NCBI GenBank assembly: GCA_022447335.1
Contig: JAKVCF010000018.1
Location: forward strand, 1-25,213
Length of the DNA stretch: 25,213 nucleotides
Reading direction: 5' to 3'
DNA from: Planctomycetota bacterium
GTDB lineage: Bacteria > Planctomycetota > UBA1135
Shown here: in pieces, positions 6,222-16,922 of the stretch
How positions within the stretch are numbered: the stretch's first letter is position 1
How the letters are laid out: every line of letters starts with the position of its first letter
Notes under the pieces: model-generated
What the model was told of the DNA's origin: nothing
Seen by the model: the letters and a program-made list of their open reading frames with translations, nothing else
The model's database searches: none
Made by a program: the position numbers and the translations under genes

Positions 6222-8741
6222 ATGGTCCCTAACCTACCCCGCAAGCTCTTCGGCATCATGTTGGTGTCGATCTTGGCCGTTTGGTCGATGGCCGCATTCA
6301 ACATCCACTTAGGCCTTGACCTGTCTGGTGGTTCGCGAATCGTCTACAAAGTTGACTTCGATGAAGCCATCGAGAAGCAACAGATCGGCATCAACGAAGA
6401 TCGCCGCACTGTTCTTCAACAGGTCGCCTCGGTCTTCCAACGTCGCTTAGATAGCGCTGGCCTCGCTGACATTCCAATCTATCCGCAAGGCGAAGATCAG
6501 ATCGTTGTCGAACTGCCCGATCGCACCAAGGATGAGATCGAGCAGATCAAAAGCATCATCGTCAACCAAGGCTCACTGTCCTTCCGTATTTCACTGAACG
6601 CTACGGATGACCTGGGCTATGCGACGGAAATCGAGAAGTACCGTACTTGGCGAACAGCCAACCCCGAGACCAATCCGACCGATTTCAACCGCGTACCCGA
6701 GGCCGAGAACGGCCCGCGCGCGGGCGTGCTTTGGTACGGCCTCAGCGAGAACGCCCGGCCCACCGCTGCACCGCAAGGACTCGACGCCGTGCCGGTGCGC
6801 AACGAGGGCGTAATTCGCAATACAACATCAGAAGACCCCGATTCATGGGACTTCACCGGCGCAGATATCGAAGCAGTCTTCCCCTCGCAAGACCGCGCCG
6901 CTCGCCCGGCCGTGGGATACAAGCTGAAAAGCGCGCGTGGCACCGCCTACGCCGACTTCACCGAAGAGTTCAAAGGTCGTGCGATGGCCATCATTCTCTC
7001 GGGCGAAGTTTATTCGGCCCCCGAAATTGAAGGCCGCATTCCAGGTCAAGGCATCATCACCGGCGGCCTAAGTGGATTCTCGATCGAAGAAGTTACTGAG
7101 TTCATTACCGTACTTCGCACCGGTTCACTGCCCGTTGTCCCGGTACTCGATAGCGAAAGCTTCGTCGGCCCATCGCTGGGCGCCGACTCAATCTCAACAG
7201 GCGTTACTTCAGCGACCATTGGCTTGGTAGCGATTTTCGTCTTCATGCTGCTCTACTACTGGATGAATGGCGTAGTGGCCTGCATGGCGCTAGCCTTCAA
7301 CGCCTTTGTCCTGATCGGCGCACTCTACTTCACGCAGGCCACGTTAACTCTGCCAGGATTGGCTGGCTTAGTACTGACGATCGGCATGGCAGTCGATGCC
7401 AATATTCTGATCTTCGAGCGCATTCGTGAAGAGAGGACGCGTGGCCGCGAGGTGATGCAATCGTACAAGAATGGTTACGAAAACGCCTTCTCCACTATCA
7501 TTGACGCAAACCTGACTACGCTCATCACGGGCGTCATTCTGTTCCGTGTCGGAACGGGCCCGGTGGCCGGATTTGCCGCAACACTGTCCTTAGGCATCGT
7601 CGCTTCGATGTTCTCAGCACTGGTGTTCTCGAAGGTCATCATGCACTTCTTAGTTTTCGAGAAGCGCGTTATCAAAGACGTCAAAATGGCGCGCGCACTG
7701 TGGGCGGACAAGCACATCAAGTTCACCTACATGCGTAAAGGTGCAGCCGTGCTTTCAGCGGCCATGATCCTAGGTGGCATCGCAATGCTTACGATGCAGT
7801 TCCAGAGCATGCAAGGCATCGACTTTGCAGGGGGATCGCGTGGTCGACTGCACTTCAGCGAAGCCCAGTCTACCGACCAAGTACGTGAGCAACTCACGGC
7901 AAGTGGAGGCGCCTACAAGGTGGTACTGGTCAAAGATGAGGATGGCAATGCGGGCGACAGCTCTAAGCAGTTCTTCATTGAGCGCACATTGACCCCGGAA
8001 GAAAGTGCGGCGTACTTCTCCGGCGAGACAGGTGGACAGGACTTACAATCCGCCTTCCAAACCGAACTGGAAAAAATATTCGGTGGACAACTGGATCCGG
8101 AAGATCCCTTCCCAGAACTATCAACTGTTAGTCCACGCGTCTCAGGCGAGATTCAACAAAAAGCCTCGCTAGCCATGCTGCTCTCACTACTGAGCATCGT
8201 GATCTATATGAACTTCCGCTTCAAAGAATACCGCTACGGTATCGCAGCGGTTATTGCGGTGTTCCACGATGTATTGGTCACGCTCGGCTTGCTTGCCTTA
8301 GTTTCCAAACTTGGCTTGGTACAGGTGGAACTTAACCTTGAGATGGTGGCCGCTTTCCTGACGATCATCGGCTATTCGTTAAACGACACTATCGTGGTGT
8401 TTGACCGTGTCCGCGAGAATCTACCGCGTCAGAAGGGGAGCTATCCGGAAGTCATCGATCTGTCGATTAATCAATCGCTCAGCCGAACGATCCTAACCTC
8501 GCTAACCACCTTCTTCGTGGTGGCAGTGCTGTTCGTGATGAATAGACCAATGCACAATGTGCTCGAGGGCTTCTCCTTTGCGATGCTGATTGGCGTCGTC
8601 GTCGGCACGTACTCCTCGATGTTCGTGGCCAGCCCGGCCCTACTCTTCCTCGATCGCTGGGCGCGCAACAAACGCCTGCCCGATGCCGGCGACCAGGAAG
8701 GTGGCACGTCGGCCTCAGCCAAGGCCGCCCCGGCCAGCTAG
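6222..8741 (+). CDS. secDF: Fused SecD-SecF protein-export membrane protein
   Basis: SecDF uses the proton-motive force to pull preproteins out of the SecYEG channel and releases them into the periplasm. This is the natural fusion, 839 residues, joining SecD and SecF. A first transmembrane helix (about residues 10-28) leads into LGLDLSGG. The large SecD periplasmic P1 region follows at about 35-320. A block of transmembrane segments at about 325-500 contains the conserved TIGMAVDANILIFERIREE region. The SecF half begins with its own transmembrane helix near 507-525 and GIDFAGG (cf. LGLDLSGG), then a smaller periplasmic domain, then transmembrane helices with TIIGYSLNDTIVVFDRVREN. No yajC is next to it. 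The ATG at 6222 has no clear Shine-Dalgarno. A GC hairpin precedes it and a terminator follows. Confidence 0.96.
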   Translation: MVPNLPRKLFGIMLVSILAVWSMAAFNIHLGLDLSGGSRIVYKVDFDEAIEKQQIGINEDRRTVLQQVASVFQRRLDSAGLADIPIYPQGEDQIVVELPDRTKDEIEQIKSIIVNQGSLSFRISLNATDDLGYATEIEKYRTWRTANPETNPTDFNRVPEAENGPRAGVLWYGLSENARPTAAPQGLDAVPVRNEGVIRNTTSEDPDSWDFTGADIEAVFPSQDRAARPAVGYKLKSARGTAYADFTEEFKGRAMAIILSGEVYSAPEIEGRIPGQGIITGGLSGFSIEEVTEFITVLRTGSLPVVPVLDSESFVGPSLGADSISTGVTSATIGLVAIFVFMLLYYWMNGVVACMALAFNAFVLIGALYFTQATLTLPGLAGLVLTIGMAVDANILIFERIREERTRGREVMQSYKNGYENAFSTIIDANLTTLITGVILFRVGTGPVAGFAATLSLGIVASMFSALVFSKVIMHFLVFEKRVIKDVKMARALWADKHIKFTYMRKGAAVLSAAMILGGIAMLTMQFQSMQGIDFAGGSRGRLHFSEAQSTDQVREQLTASGGAYKVVLVKDEDGNAGDSSKQFFIERTLTPEESAAYFSGETGGQDLQSAFQTELEKIFGGQLDPEDPFPELSTVSPRVSGEIQQKASLAMLLSLLSIVIYMNFRFKEYRYGIAAVIAVFHDVLVTLGLLALVSKLGLVQVELNLEMVAAFLTIIGYSLNDTIVVFDRVRENLPRQKGSYPEVIDLSINQSLSRTILTSLTTFFVVAVLFVMNRPMHNVLEGFSFAMLIGVVVGTYSSMFVASPALLFLDRWARNKRLPDAGDQEGGTSASAKAAPAS

Positions 8742-8775
8742 GAAACCGCGCTTTTCCCCTTCTGTGCCCCTACAT

Positions 8776-8812
8776 CCGGCACGCTTTCCCCCGAAAGCGT
8801 GCCGGCTTTCCT
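8776..8812 (+). terminator. Intrinsic terminator after secDF
   Basis: A perfect 13-bp stem (CCGGCACGCTTTC at 8776-8788 with GAAAGCGTGCCGG at 8793-8805) closes a 4-nt CCCC loop and is followed by the T-rich tail CTTTCCTT. It lies 34 bp after the secDF stop and 63 bp before the LysM gene. Confidence 0.7.
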
Positions 8813-8875
8813 TCATACGGAGCTTTGCTCGTGCAGCCGCTTTTTTTGCACCTTCCTGCACGGTATGCTGCCAAC

Positions 8876-9424
8876 ATGCGCTCGCTCGCAACTCTTGGTG
8901 GCATTCTCGTATTGGTCGTACTTGCGATCGCCTGGAAAATCTCAAATCAGGTAGAAGCTGGTCAGGAACCGGACAAAAACACTGGCCGGGTCACCTTGGG
9001 AGTTTCCGAAAGTGCGAATGAGCAACTTTCACGCTCCGAAGGCGAATCGAAAGGCACGGCGTTGCCAACAACGGGTGATGTAAACGGAGCATCGGGCATT
9101 GACCCCGAGCTGAGCGCTTCGACCAACCCCACGCCGGCCCCTGAGGAAGGCAGCGGCGCTAATCAGCCAAGCACGCCTCCAATCGAAGAGACGCCTGTTC
9201 AATCTAAGCCAACCGCTGAGGAAAAGGTTGCAAGCATTCGCTATACGGTCCAGGAGGGCGACACCCTATACCGGATCCTCATGAACGCCTATGGCAAAGC
9301 GAACGATACCCTCATCGACGCAGTCGCAGTGGCCAGCAATCTGGACGACCCCAGCCGCCTACGCCCCGGGATGGAGCTGGTCCTCCCAGAAGTCCCGGGC
9401 TATGACTCGCCAAAGAAACCCTAG
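8876..9424 (+). CDS. Membrane-anchored LysM-domain protein
   Basis: The protein has 182 residues from ATG 8876; the frame is open 17 codons further upstream, but this start places one transmembrane helix (about residues 4-21) at the N-terminus as a signal-anchor. Residues 22-117 form a low-complexity linker rich in Glu, Ser, Pro, Thr and Gly, likely spanning the periplasm. Residues 122-173 form one LysM module: YTVQEGDTLYRILMNAYGKA, then NLDDPSRLRPGMELVLPE. LysM binds N-acetylglucosamine in peptidoglycan, so a cell-wall tether from the inner membrane is inferred. There is no catalytic domain. It sits just downstream of the secDF terminator, so it probably has its own promoter. Its stop codon shares CTAG with the stop of convergent hflX. 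Confidence 0.85.
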   Translation: MRSLATLGGILVLVVLAIAWKISNQVEAGQEPDKNTGRVTLGVSESANEQLSRSEGESKGTALPTTGDVNGASGIDPELSASTNPTPAPEEGSGANQPSTPPIEETPVQSKPTAEEKVASIRYTVQEGDTLYRILMNAYGKANDTLIDAVAVASNLDDPSRLRPGMELVLPEVPGYDSPKKP

Positions 9425-10716
9425 CCGGACACCGGCAGAAAGTCGGCGCCCACTCGGTCGAATTCGTTCTGGAGCATGCCCCAGTGACGAGGGCCTATAC
9501 GCAATCGCGCTTTCCAGTCACTCCCCTCATAGTGCTCGTTCTCGATACGGCTCACGCGTTGCAAGTCAGAGACGAGTTTGCCTGCTCCAGAAGGAACACT
9601 TACTTCCATGTGTAGTGACCACGCGTCAAGTTGAGCTGCAATCGCAGCATCAAGATCGGCGACGCCCTCCCTTGTATTGACCGAAATCAGCACCGCTTCG
9701 GGAAACTCCGCACAGATCGCGATACGCTCGGCTTCATCAAGTAGGTCTGCCTTGTTCAGCACTAGCAAGGTTGGGATCTCCCCAGCTCCAAGCTCCTGAA
9801 GCACTTGGTCTACCGCGCGCAGATTCAGCATGCGATCAGGGTCAGAAGCATCCAGCACGTGCAGCAGAAGATCGGCGTGCAGAGTCTCTTCGAGGGTGGC
9901 ATGGAAAGACGCTACGAGGTGGTGCGGCAATTCGCGCACAAAGCCAACCGTGTCCGCCAACATGACTACGCGTCCGTCTCCCAACTTCCAATGGCGCACT
10001 CGCGTATCCAGTGTCGCAAATAGTTGGTCTGCCACGTAGGCATTAGCTCCAGTGAGCTCGACGAGTAGTGAAGATTTTCCCGCGTTAGTGTAGCCCACCA
10101 AAGAAACAGTGTTGGGATCAAGGCGATCCTCGGCACGACGACGACTGCGCTCCTCGATGTGGGCGAGGCGGCGTTTTAGATCTGAAATCTTCTGCCCAAT
10201 GATGCGGCGGTCGGTTTCAAGCTGCGTCTCACCTGGACCACGCGTGCCAATACCGCCACCGGTTCTTTCCAAGTGCGTCCACATGCGCTGCAGACGTGAT
10301 CGCAAGTACTGCAGCTGCGCCAACTCGACTTGAAGCTTGGCCTGTCGACTGCGCGCCCTGTTTGCAAAGATGTCGAGGATGAGCTCGGTGCGGTCAATGA
10401 CTCGTAAATCAAGATCCTTCTCGAGATTACGCCCCTGACTTGGACTGAGATCAAGATCTACTACCAGAACCTTGGCGTGTCGCGCCTTGCAAAGCGCGGC
10501 GATCTCTTCAATTTTTCCTGGCCCAAATGCGGTGCGCACATGCGGCTTCGGACGGCGTTGTATTACACGACCCACGACTTGAGCACCCGCAGCAACCGCA
10601 AGACCCTCGATCTCCGCCAAGGGGTCACTCGCCTCGAGAGCTTGGCTGTCGGGCGAGAGGACAGCAGCAACGACAACCTGCTCCGCAGGCGGGCGAGTAG
10701 GAAGTGAACCCTTCAA
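9421..10716 (-). CDS. hflX: Ribosome-associated GTPase HflX
   Basis: HflX is a GTPase that binds the 50S subunit and splits stalled or hibernating ribosomes. The protein has 431 residues. The N-terminal HflX domain carries VRTAFGPGKIEEI (60-72) and the QLQYLRSRLQRMW helix, followed by the family signature GGGIGTRGPGETQLETDRR (153-171). The G domain has G1 GYTNAGKSS (208-216), a G2-region segment with LFATLDT, G3 DTVG (255-258) and G4 NKAD (321-324). The start appears to be TTG at 10716, which overlaps the nadB stop as TTGA and has GGAG 8 nt upstream; no in-frame ATG fits the family N-terminus. It is translationally coupled to nadB, an unusual partner. The stop shares CTAG with the convergent LysM gene. 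Confidence 0.96.
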   Translation of the reverse strand: MKGSLPTRPPAEQVVVAAVLSPDSQALEASDPLAEIEGLAVAAGAQVVGRVIQRRPKPHVRTAFGPGKIEEIAALCKARHAKVLVVDLDLSPSQGRNLEKDLDLRVIDRTELILDIFANRARSRQAKLQVELAQLQYLRSRLQRMWTHLERTGGGIGTRGPGETQLETDRRIIGQKISDLKRRLAHIEERSRRRAEDRLDPNTVSLVGYTNAGKSSLLVELTGANAYVADQLFATLDTRVRHWKLGDGRVVMLADTVGFVRELPHHLVASFHATLEETLHADLLLHVLDASDPDRMLNLRAVDQVLQELGAGEIPTLLVLNKADLLDEAERIAICAEFPEAVLISVNTREGVADLDAAIAAQLDAWSLHMEVSVPSGAGKLVSDLQRVSRIENEHYEGSDWKARLRIGPRHWGMLQNEFDRVGADFLPVSG

Positions 10717-12383
10717 CGTTGGAGCTCCGGACCAACCGACTCAGCAGCCTGCGATCCTCCAGAAACCGGGCGCACACCACAGTGCAATCCACCTGCATCG
10801 ACTTTCAACACAGAATGACGCCGCCAGTACGAATCTTGCTCGGGAAAGTCTCGCCGGTAATGTGTGCCGCGCGATTCCTTCCGAAACTGCGCCGCGTGAC
10901 TAATCACAAGACCAACCTGAACCATGTTGACCACCTCCACGCCCTCTGGCGAGAAAGGGCCTAGGCGGGCTAGGTAGCCATCCCAGGTTTCAAGTCGCCG
11001 CGCTGCTTCAGACAAACCACGTGCCTCGCGCTCGATCCCAACCTCACGCCACATCAGCGACTTAAGCGAATACGTCATGTCGGTGAGATTCAGTTCGGCA
11101 TCACGCGCCGGCCGGCGACCACGCTCTGGCAGGGCCAAGCGCACGGGCCGACGGCCAATCGCTTCTTGAGCCGCACTCCGCCCGACAAGTCGTCCATGCA
11201 CAAGCCCTTCCAACAAACTGTTCGAAGCCAGTCGATTCGCACCATGGAAACCGGTCGATGCACACTCGCCAACCGCCCAGAGCCCCGGCACCGTCGTACG
11301 CCCATCCAGGTCCACTCGAATGCCGCCCACCATATAGTGCACCGCGGGTCTCACTGGAATCGGGTCACGCGATAGGTCCATACCAAACTCGCGCGTAATC
11401 CGTGCCAATCCCGGGAACCGCCCCGCTGCTCCTTCGACTCCAGTGAGATCCAAGTACACGTGAGTGTCTTGACTCTCAATCATCCGCCGGAAGATCGCGC
11501 GACTCACCACATCTCGCGGCGCTAGGTCACGACTCGGGTGCATACCTTCCATAAAAGCCTCGCCACTACGGTCTCGTAGTACCGCACCTGCGCCGCGCGT
11601 GATCTCACTGATCAAAAAGCGAGCCGCGCCTGCAAGGTAAAGAATAGTCGGGTGAAACTGCACAAACTCTAGGTCCTGCAACTCTGCGCCCGCGCGTATC
11701 GCCATTGCAATACCGTCGGCTGTCGCAAGCGAAGGATTGGTCGTCTCTCGGAAAATCTGGCCCCCTCCCCCAGTTGCCAAGACGACCGTGGGGGCCTGAA
11801 AAACTACTGGCTCAGGACTCGCGCCCGAACCAGCCCGACGCAATGCGAGCAAACCAGAAACACGCCCATTCTCGTCACGCAGCAGCTCAACTGCGTGCAC
11901 ATGCTCAAAAAGATCAACTCCCCTTTGATTGCGTGCGCGCGCAGAGAGGACACGCTGTAACTCTTTGCCAGTGGCAGCGCCACCACTGTGAAGCACTCGG
12001 GGAACGCGATGCCCTCCTTCCCGACCCAAGGAAACCTGGCCATCCGGATCCCGATCGAACTGCATCCCGGATTGGAGCAGCCAATCCACCGCCGCCGCGC
12101 CATCACGCGTAAAGCGCTCGACTACCTCAGATTCGCAAAGGCCATAACCGACCTCAAGCGTGTCCCCTACATGAAACTCGGGACTGTCCTCACGCCCGAC
12201 TGCCGCCGCCATCCCTCCCTGGGCCCATGAAGTATTGGTATTCGACAATGCTCCCTTACAAAGCACCATCACATGCTGCCCCAACTCCGAAGCAGTCAAC
12301 GCAGCCGACAAACCCGCCGACCCGGAGCCCACTACGAGAACATCACAGGCATAACGAGAAAGGCTGCGCGCATCTCGCTCCAA
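10713..12383 (-). CDS. nadB: L-aspartate oxidase
   Basis: NadB oxidises L-aspartate to iminoaspartate using FAD, the first step of de novo NAD synthesis; NadA then makes quinolinate. The protein has 556 residues. The FAD Rossmann motif is VLVVGSGSAGLSAAL (about 15-29). Further family elements are SNTNTSWAQGGMAAAVG, HRVPRVLHSGGAATGKE, the HPTILY and RGAGAVLRD stretches, VHYMVGGIRVDLDGRT (active-site region) and ASTGFHGANRLASNSLLEGL. A C-terminal helical domain follows. The only plausible start is TTG at 12383; no Shine-Dalgarno is seen, and the next upstream ATG in frame is cut off by a TAG. nadA and nadC are not in the window. It overlaps hflX by 4 bp. Confidence 0.95.
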   Translation of the reverse strand: MERDARSLSRYACDVLVVGSGSAGLSAALTASELGQHVMVLCKGALSNTNTSWAQGGMAAAVGREDSPEFHVGDTLEVGYGLCESEVVERFTRDGAAAVDWLLQSGMQFDRDPDGQVSLGREGGHRVPRVLHSGGAATGKELQRVLSARARNQRGVDLFEHVHAVELLRDENGRVSGLLALRRAGSGASPEPVVFQAPTVVLATGGGGQIFRETTNPSLATADGIAMAIRAGAELQDLEFVQFHPTILYLAGAARFLISEITRGAGAVLRDRSGEAFMEGMHPSRDLAPRDVVSRAIFRRMIESQDTHVYLDLTGVEGAAGRFPGLARITREFGMDLSRDPIPVRPAVHYMVGGIRVDLDGRTTVPGLWAVGECASTGFHGANRLASNSLLEGLVHGRLVGRSAAQEAIGRRPVRLALPERGRRPARDAELNLTDMTYSLKSLMWREVGIEREARGLSEAARRLETWDGYLARLGPFSPEGVEVVNMVQVGLVISHAAQFRKESRGTHYRRDFPEQDSYWRRHSVLKVDAGGLHCGVRPVSGGSQAAESVGPELQR

Positions 12384-12392
12384 CCGATCGAG

Positions 12393-12406
12393 GGGCTAAC
12401 TAGCCC
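12393..12406. promoter_or_regulatory. Dyad upstream of nadB start
   Basis: A perfect inverted repeat GGGCTA-AC-TAGCCC lies 10 bp before the nadB TTG. It could be an operator or a small RNA hairpin that affects initiation. No known regulator motif is recognised. Confidence 0.35.
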
Positions 12407-12434
12407 GATAGCCGGGAAGGAGTAGGCTCTCCAT
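12396..12434 (-). other. Tiny ORF ending 12 nt before nadB, same frame
   Basis: ATG at 12434, preceded closely by AGGAG (spacing only 2 nt), opens a 12-codon reading frame that ends in TAG. It is in the same frame as nadB, whose TTG start lies 12 nt after that TAG. It could be a leader peptide, an in-frame interruption of a formerly longer nadB 5' end, or chance. Confidence 0.25.
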
Positions 12435-12543
12435 AGCTCCTAATTTAGGCTGAATCCCGCGCAGCAGGGAAATTTTCCAGAAAGAGTCGTCCCCGGAAAC
12501 CCTTGCGTGTCAGGGAGATACGGAATAAAGCCAAGAAAACCCA

Positions 12544-12617
12544 AACAAAGTCCAAACATTAAACAGAATTCAGTCAAGCCACCCCATACACTTGCCGAAC
12601 CTAACAAAGTCCATACA
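12544..12617. repeat. Direct repeats in the nadB-lexA control region
   Basis: The 377-bp gap 12384-12760 between divergent nadB and lexA holds two copies of AACAAAGTCCAWACA, at 12544-12558 and 12603-12617, 59 bp apart. CCATACACT also occurs twice, at 12584-12592 and 12611-12619. The right-hand copies overlap the candidate lexA promoter, so they are candidate regulator sites. No palindromic LexA box of a known phylum type is recognised. The rest of the gap is A/C-rich on this strand and otherwise unremarkable apart from the entries listed separately. Confidence 0.5.
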
Positions 12618-12619
12618 CT
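12592..12619 (+). promoter_or_regulatory. Candidate lexA promoter
   Basis: TTGCCG (12592-12597) and TACACT (12614-12619) are separated by 16 bp, each matching consensus at 4 of 6 positions. A start near 12626 would give a leader of about 135 nt before lexA. The direct repeats above overlap the spacer and the -10 box, which would suit autoregulation. Confidence 0.4.
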
Positions 12620-12641
12620 CCCCGGACACCGAACAGAACCC

Positions 12642-12743
12642 ATGCATCCCAAAAACACCACGCGCCCAACGGCCTCCCGCAGCCAGGAAATCGAAGCCGC
12701 CAGCCTGATTGGCATTCTGCTCCTCGCCATTCTCTTCATCTAG
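12642..12743 (+). CDS. Possible 33-residue hydrophobic-tail peptide upstream of lexA
   Basis: ATG 12642 opens a 33-codon frame that ends 17 bp before lexA. The first 18 residues are polar and basic; the last 15 (AASLIGILLLAILFI) are strongly hydrophobic and could be a short membrane helix. There is no Shine-Dalgarno, and I recognise no family. If translated it would share the lexA transcript and so be SOS-linked, as are some short membrane peptides (TisB, SidA) in other bacteria. It may equally be chance. Confidence 0.22.
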   Translation: MHPKNTTRPTASRSQEIEAASLIGILLLAILFI

Positions 12744-12760
12744 TCCCGAGCCCCCACCCG

Positions 12761-13462
12761 ATGAGCCGCCCCCTCCTGACCAGACGCCAGCATGAAGTCC
12801 TCATTTGCTTTGCGCAGCTGCAGGACGACAACGGACTCGCCCCCACCCTAGAGGAGCTTGGTCGAGAACTCAGCCTGAACCGCGCAACGGTTCACGGTCA
12901 TGTTCAGGCACTCGTCGAAAAGGGCATGCTCGAAAACCTTCTGCCTGGAGCCTCGCGCGGGCTCGATCTAACCGAAGCTGGTAAGAACAGCCTACCGGTG
13001 ACTCGCCCTGCCCTCATCCCCGATTCCCCGGGCAGGCCGACCACCGGCGCGAGCACCAGGCAACCCCGCGAGGACAACCACCTCCGCCTCCTGGGCCGAA
13101 TCGCCGCAGGGGGCCCAATTGAAACCCTCGAAGAGCCAGTTGAACTTGATCTACCGGATTACCTTCGCGTGCAAGATCACCACTACCTTCTCGAAGTTGC
13201 AGGCGACTCCATGCAGAACGCGGGTATCCACCCAGGTGATCTAGTCATGATTGATAGCGACGCCAGTGCCAAGCGAAACGACATCGTCGTCGCCGTACTC
13301 GACAAAGAAGGCCGCGAAGAGTGCACCCTCAAGCGCTGGCACCCACTCGACTCGCAACGCGTCCTTCTTCTTCCGGAGAACCCGAACTACACACCCCTTG
13401 AAGTCGCCACACGCGAGCTCAAAGTACGTGGCGTAGTGCGCGCAGTAATTCGACGTATTTAA
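12761..13462 (+). CDS. lexA: LexA repressor (SOS regulator, autopeptidase)
   Basis: LexA represses DNA-damage genes and cleaves itself when stimulated by RecA filaments. The protein has 233 residues. An N-terminal winged helix-turn-helix covers about 1-72: LTRRQHEVLICF, then PTLEELGRELSLNRATVHGHVQALVEKG. The linker to about residue 107 is longer and more Pro/Thr-rich than in E. coli. The cleavage site is Ala116-Gly117 in GRIAAGGPIE. The S24 peptidase domain has the nucleophile Ser150 in VAGDSMQNAGIHPGDLV and the general base Lys191 in CTLKRW. All catalytic residues are present, so it should be inducible. It is divergent from nadB and convergent with the rRNA operon, with its own terminator after the stop. 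Confidence 0.96.
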   Translation: MSRPLLTRRQHEVLICFAQLQDDNGLAPTLEELGRELSLNRATVHGHVQALVEKGMLENLLPGASRGLDLTEAGKNSLPVTRPALIPDSPGRPTTGASTRQPREDNHLRLLGRIAAGGPIETLEEPVELDLPDYLRVQDHHYLLEVAGDSMQNAGIHPGDLVMIDSDASAKRNDIVVAVLDKEGREECTLKRWHPLDSQRVLLLPENPNYTPLEVATRELKVRGVVRAVIRRI

Positions 13463-13531
13463 ACGACGACCCCGTAGGGCCCTGCGTCCTGCCTCCGTGT
13501 CCCACTTTCATACCGTCAGGGACATTGAGAA

Positions 13532-13572
13532 GAGGTCGCTTGCTCATCCGAGCAGGCGGCCTCTTTGTCTTT
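13532..13572 (+). terminator. Intrinsic terminator of lexA
   Basis: A 14-bp stem (13532-13545 with 13550-13563, two G-U pairs) closes the loop ATCC and is followed by TTTGTCTTTT. It faces the rRNA terminator 50 bp away and shares its stem sequence. Confidence 0.8.
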
Positions 13573-13616
13573 TGGCCACACCGGCCACCTTCTTTCCGAA
13601 ACTGACCGCTGATCGC

Positions 13617-13657
13617 AAAAAAAAGAGGCCGCCTGTTCTTACAAACAGACGACCTCT
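13617..13657 (-). terminator. Intrinsic terminator of the rRNA operon
   Basis: Read leftward, a 14-bp stem (13657-13644 with 13637-13624, two G-U pairs) with a 6-nt loop is followed by eight T (A run at 13617-13624). It lies just after the 5S gene and ends the rRNA transcript before lexA. Confidence 0.88.
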
Positions 13658-13668
13658 CTTGATTAAAA

Positions 13669-13780
13669 AGCCCGGCACGAACCTACTTTCACGGACGAAC
13701 CACTATCATCGGCGGCTGCTGCTTAACGACTGAGTTCGGGATGGGATCAGGTGTTGCCAACAGCCCATGGGCACCGGGCA
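13669..13780 (-). rRNA. rrf: 5S ribosomal RNA
   Basis: The leftward sequence contains the conserved CCCATCCCGAACTCAG and a 9-bp terminal helix formed by GCCCGGTGC at the 5' end and GTGCCGGGC at the 3' end, which sets both ends to within a few bases. Length is about 110-112 nt. It follows 23S by about 75 bp and precedes the operon terminator. Confidence 0.92.
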
Positions 13781-13791
13781 GATGGGAAAGA

Positions 13792-13805
13792 CAAGAAGTG
13801 TGATC
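13792..13805 (-). other. Pre-23S processing stalk, 3' arm
   Basis: These 14 bases downstream of 23S are perfectly complementary to 16855-16868 upstream of it; further partial pairing continues inward. Together they form the long stem that RNase III normally cuts to release pre-23S RNA. Confidence 0.82.
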
Positions 13806-13852
13806 TTCGATCGTGCAGACCCTTCCGGGCTGCAAAGCAGCACTGAAGGGGA

Positions 13853-16832
<2,980 letters not shown>

Positions 16833-16854
16833 TTTCTTCTGCGCTCGATCTCTC

Positions 16855-16868
16855 GATCACACTTCTTG
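16855..16868 (-). other. Pre-23S processing stalk, 5' arm
   Basis: Partner of 13792-13805; CAAGAAGTGTGATC read leftward. It lies about 22 nt before the estimated 23S 5' end, as expected for the RNase III stalk. Confidence 0.82.
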
Positions 16869-16922
16869 CCTGATTTTCAATGACCTATGAACTCCACAAA
16901 AAAGAGGCCGGCCAGCACCGGG

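Noticed and set aside
12440..12739. 99-codon leftward frame in the nadB-lexA gap with hydrophobic stretches
   Set aside because: Composition looks like the complement of an A/C-rich control region, with no ribosome binding site and no similarity; the opposite-strand mini-ORF is only marginally better.
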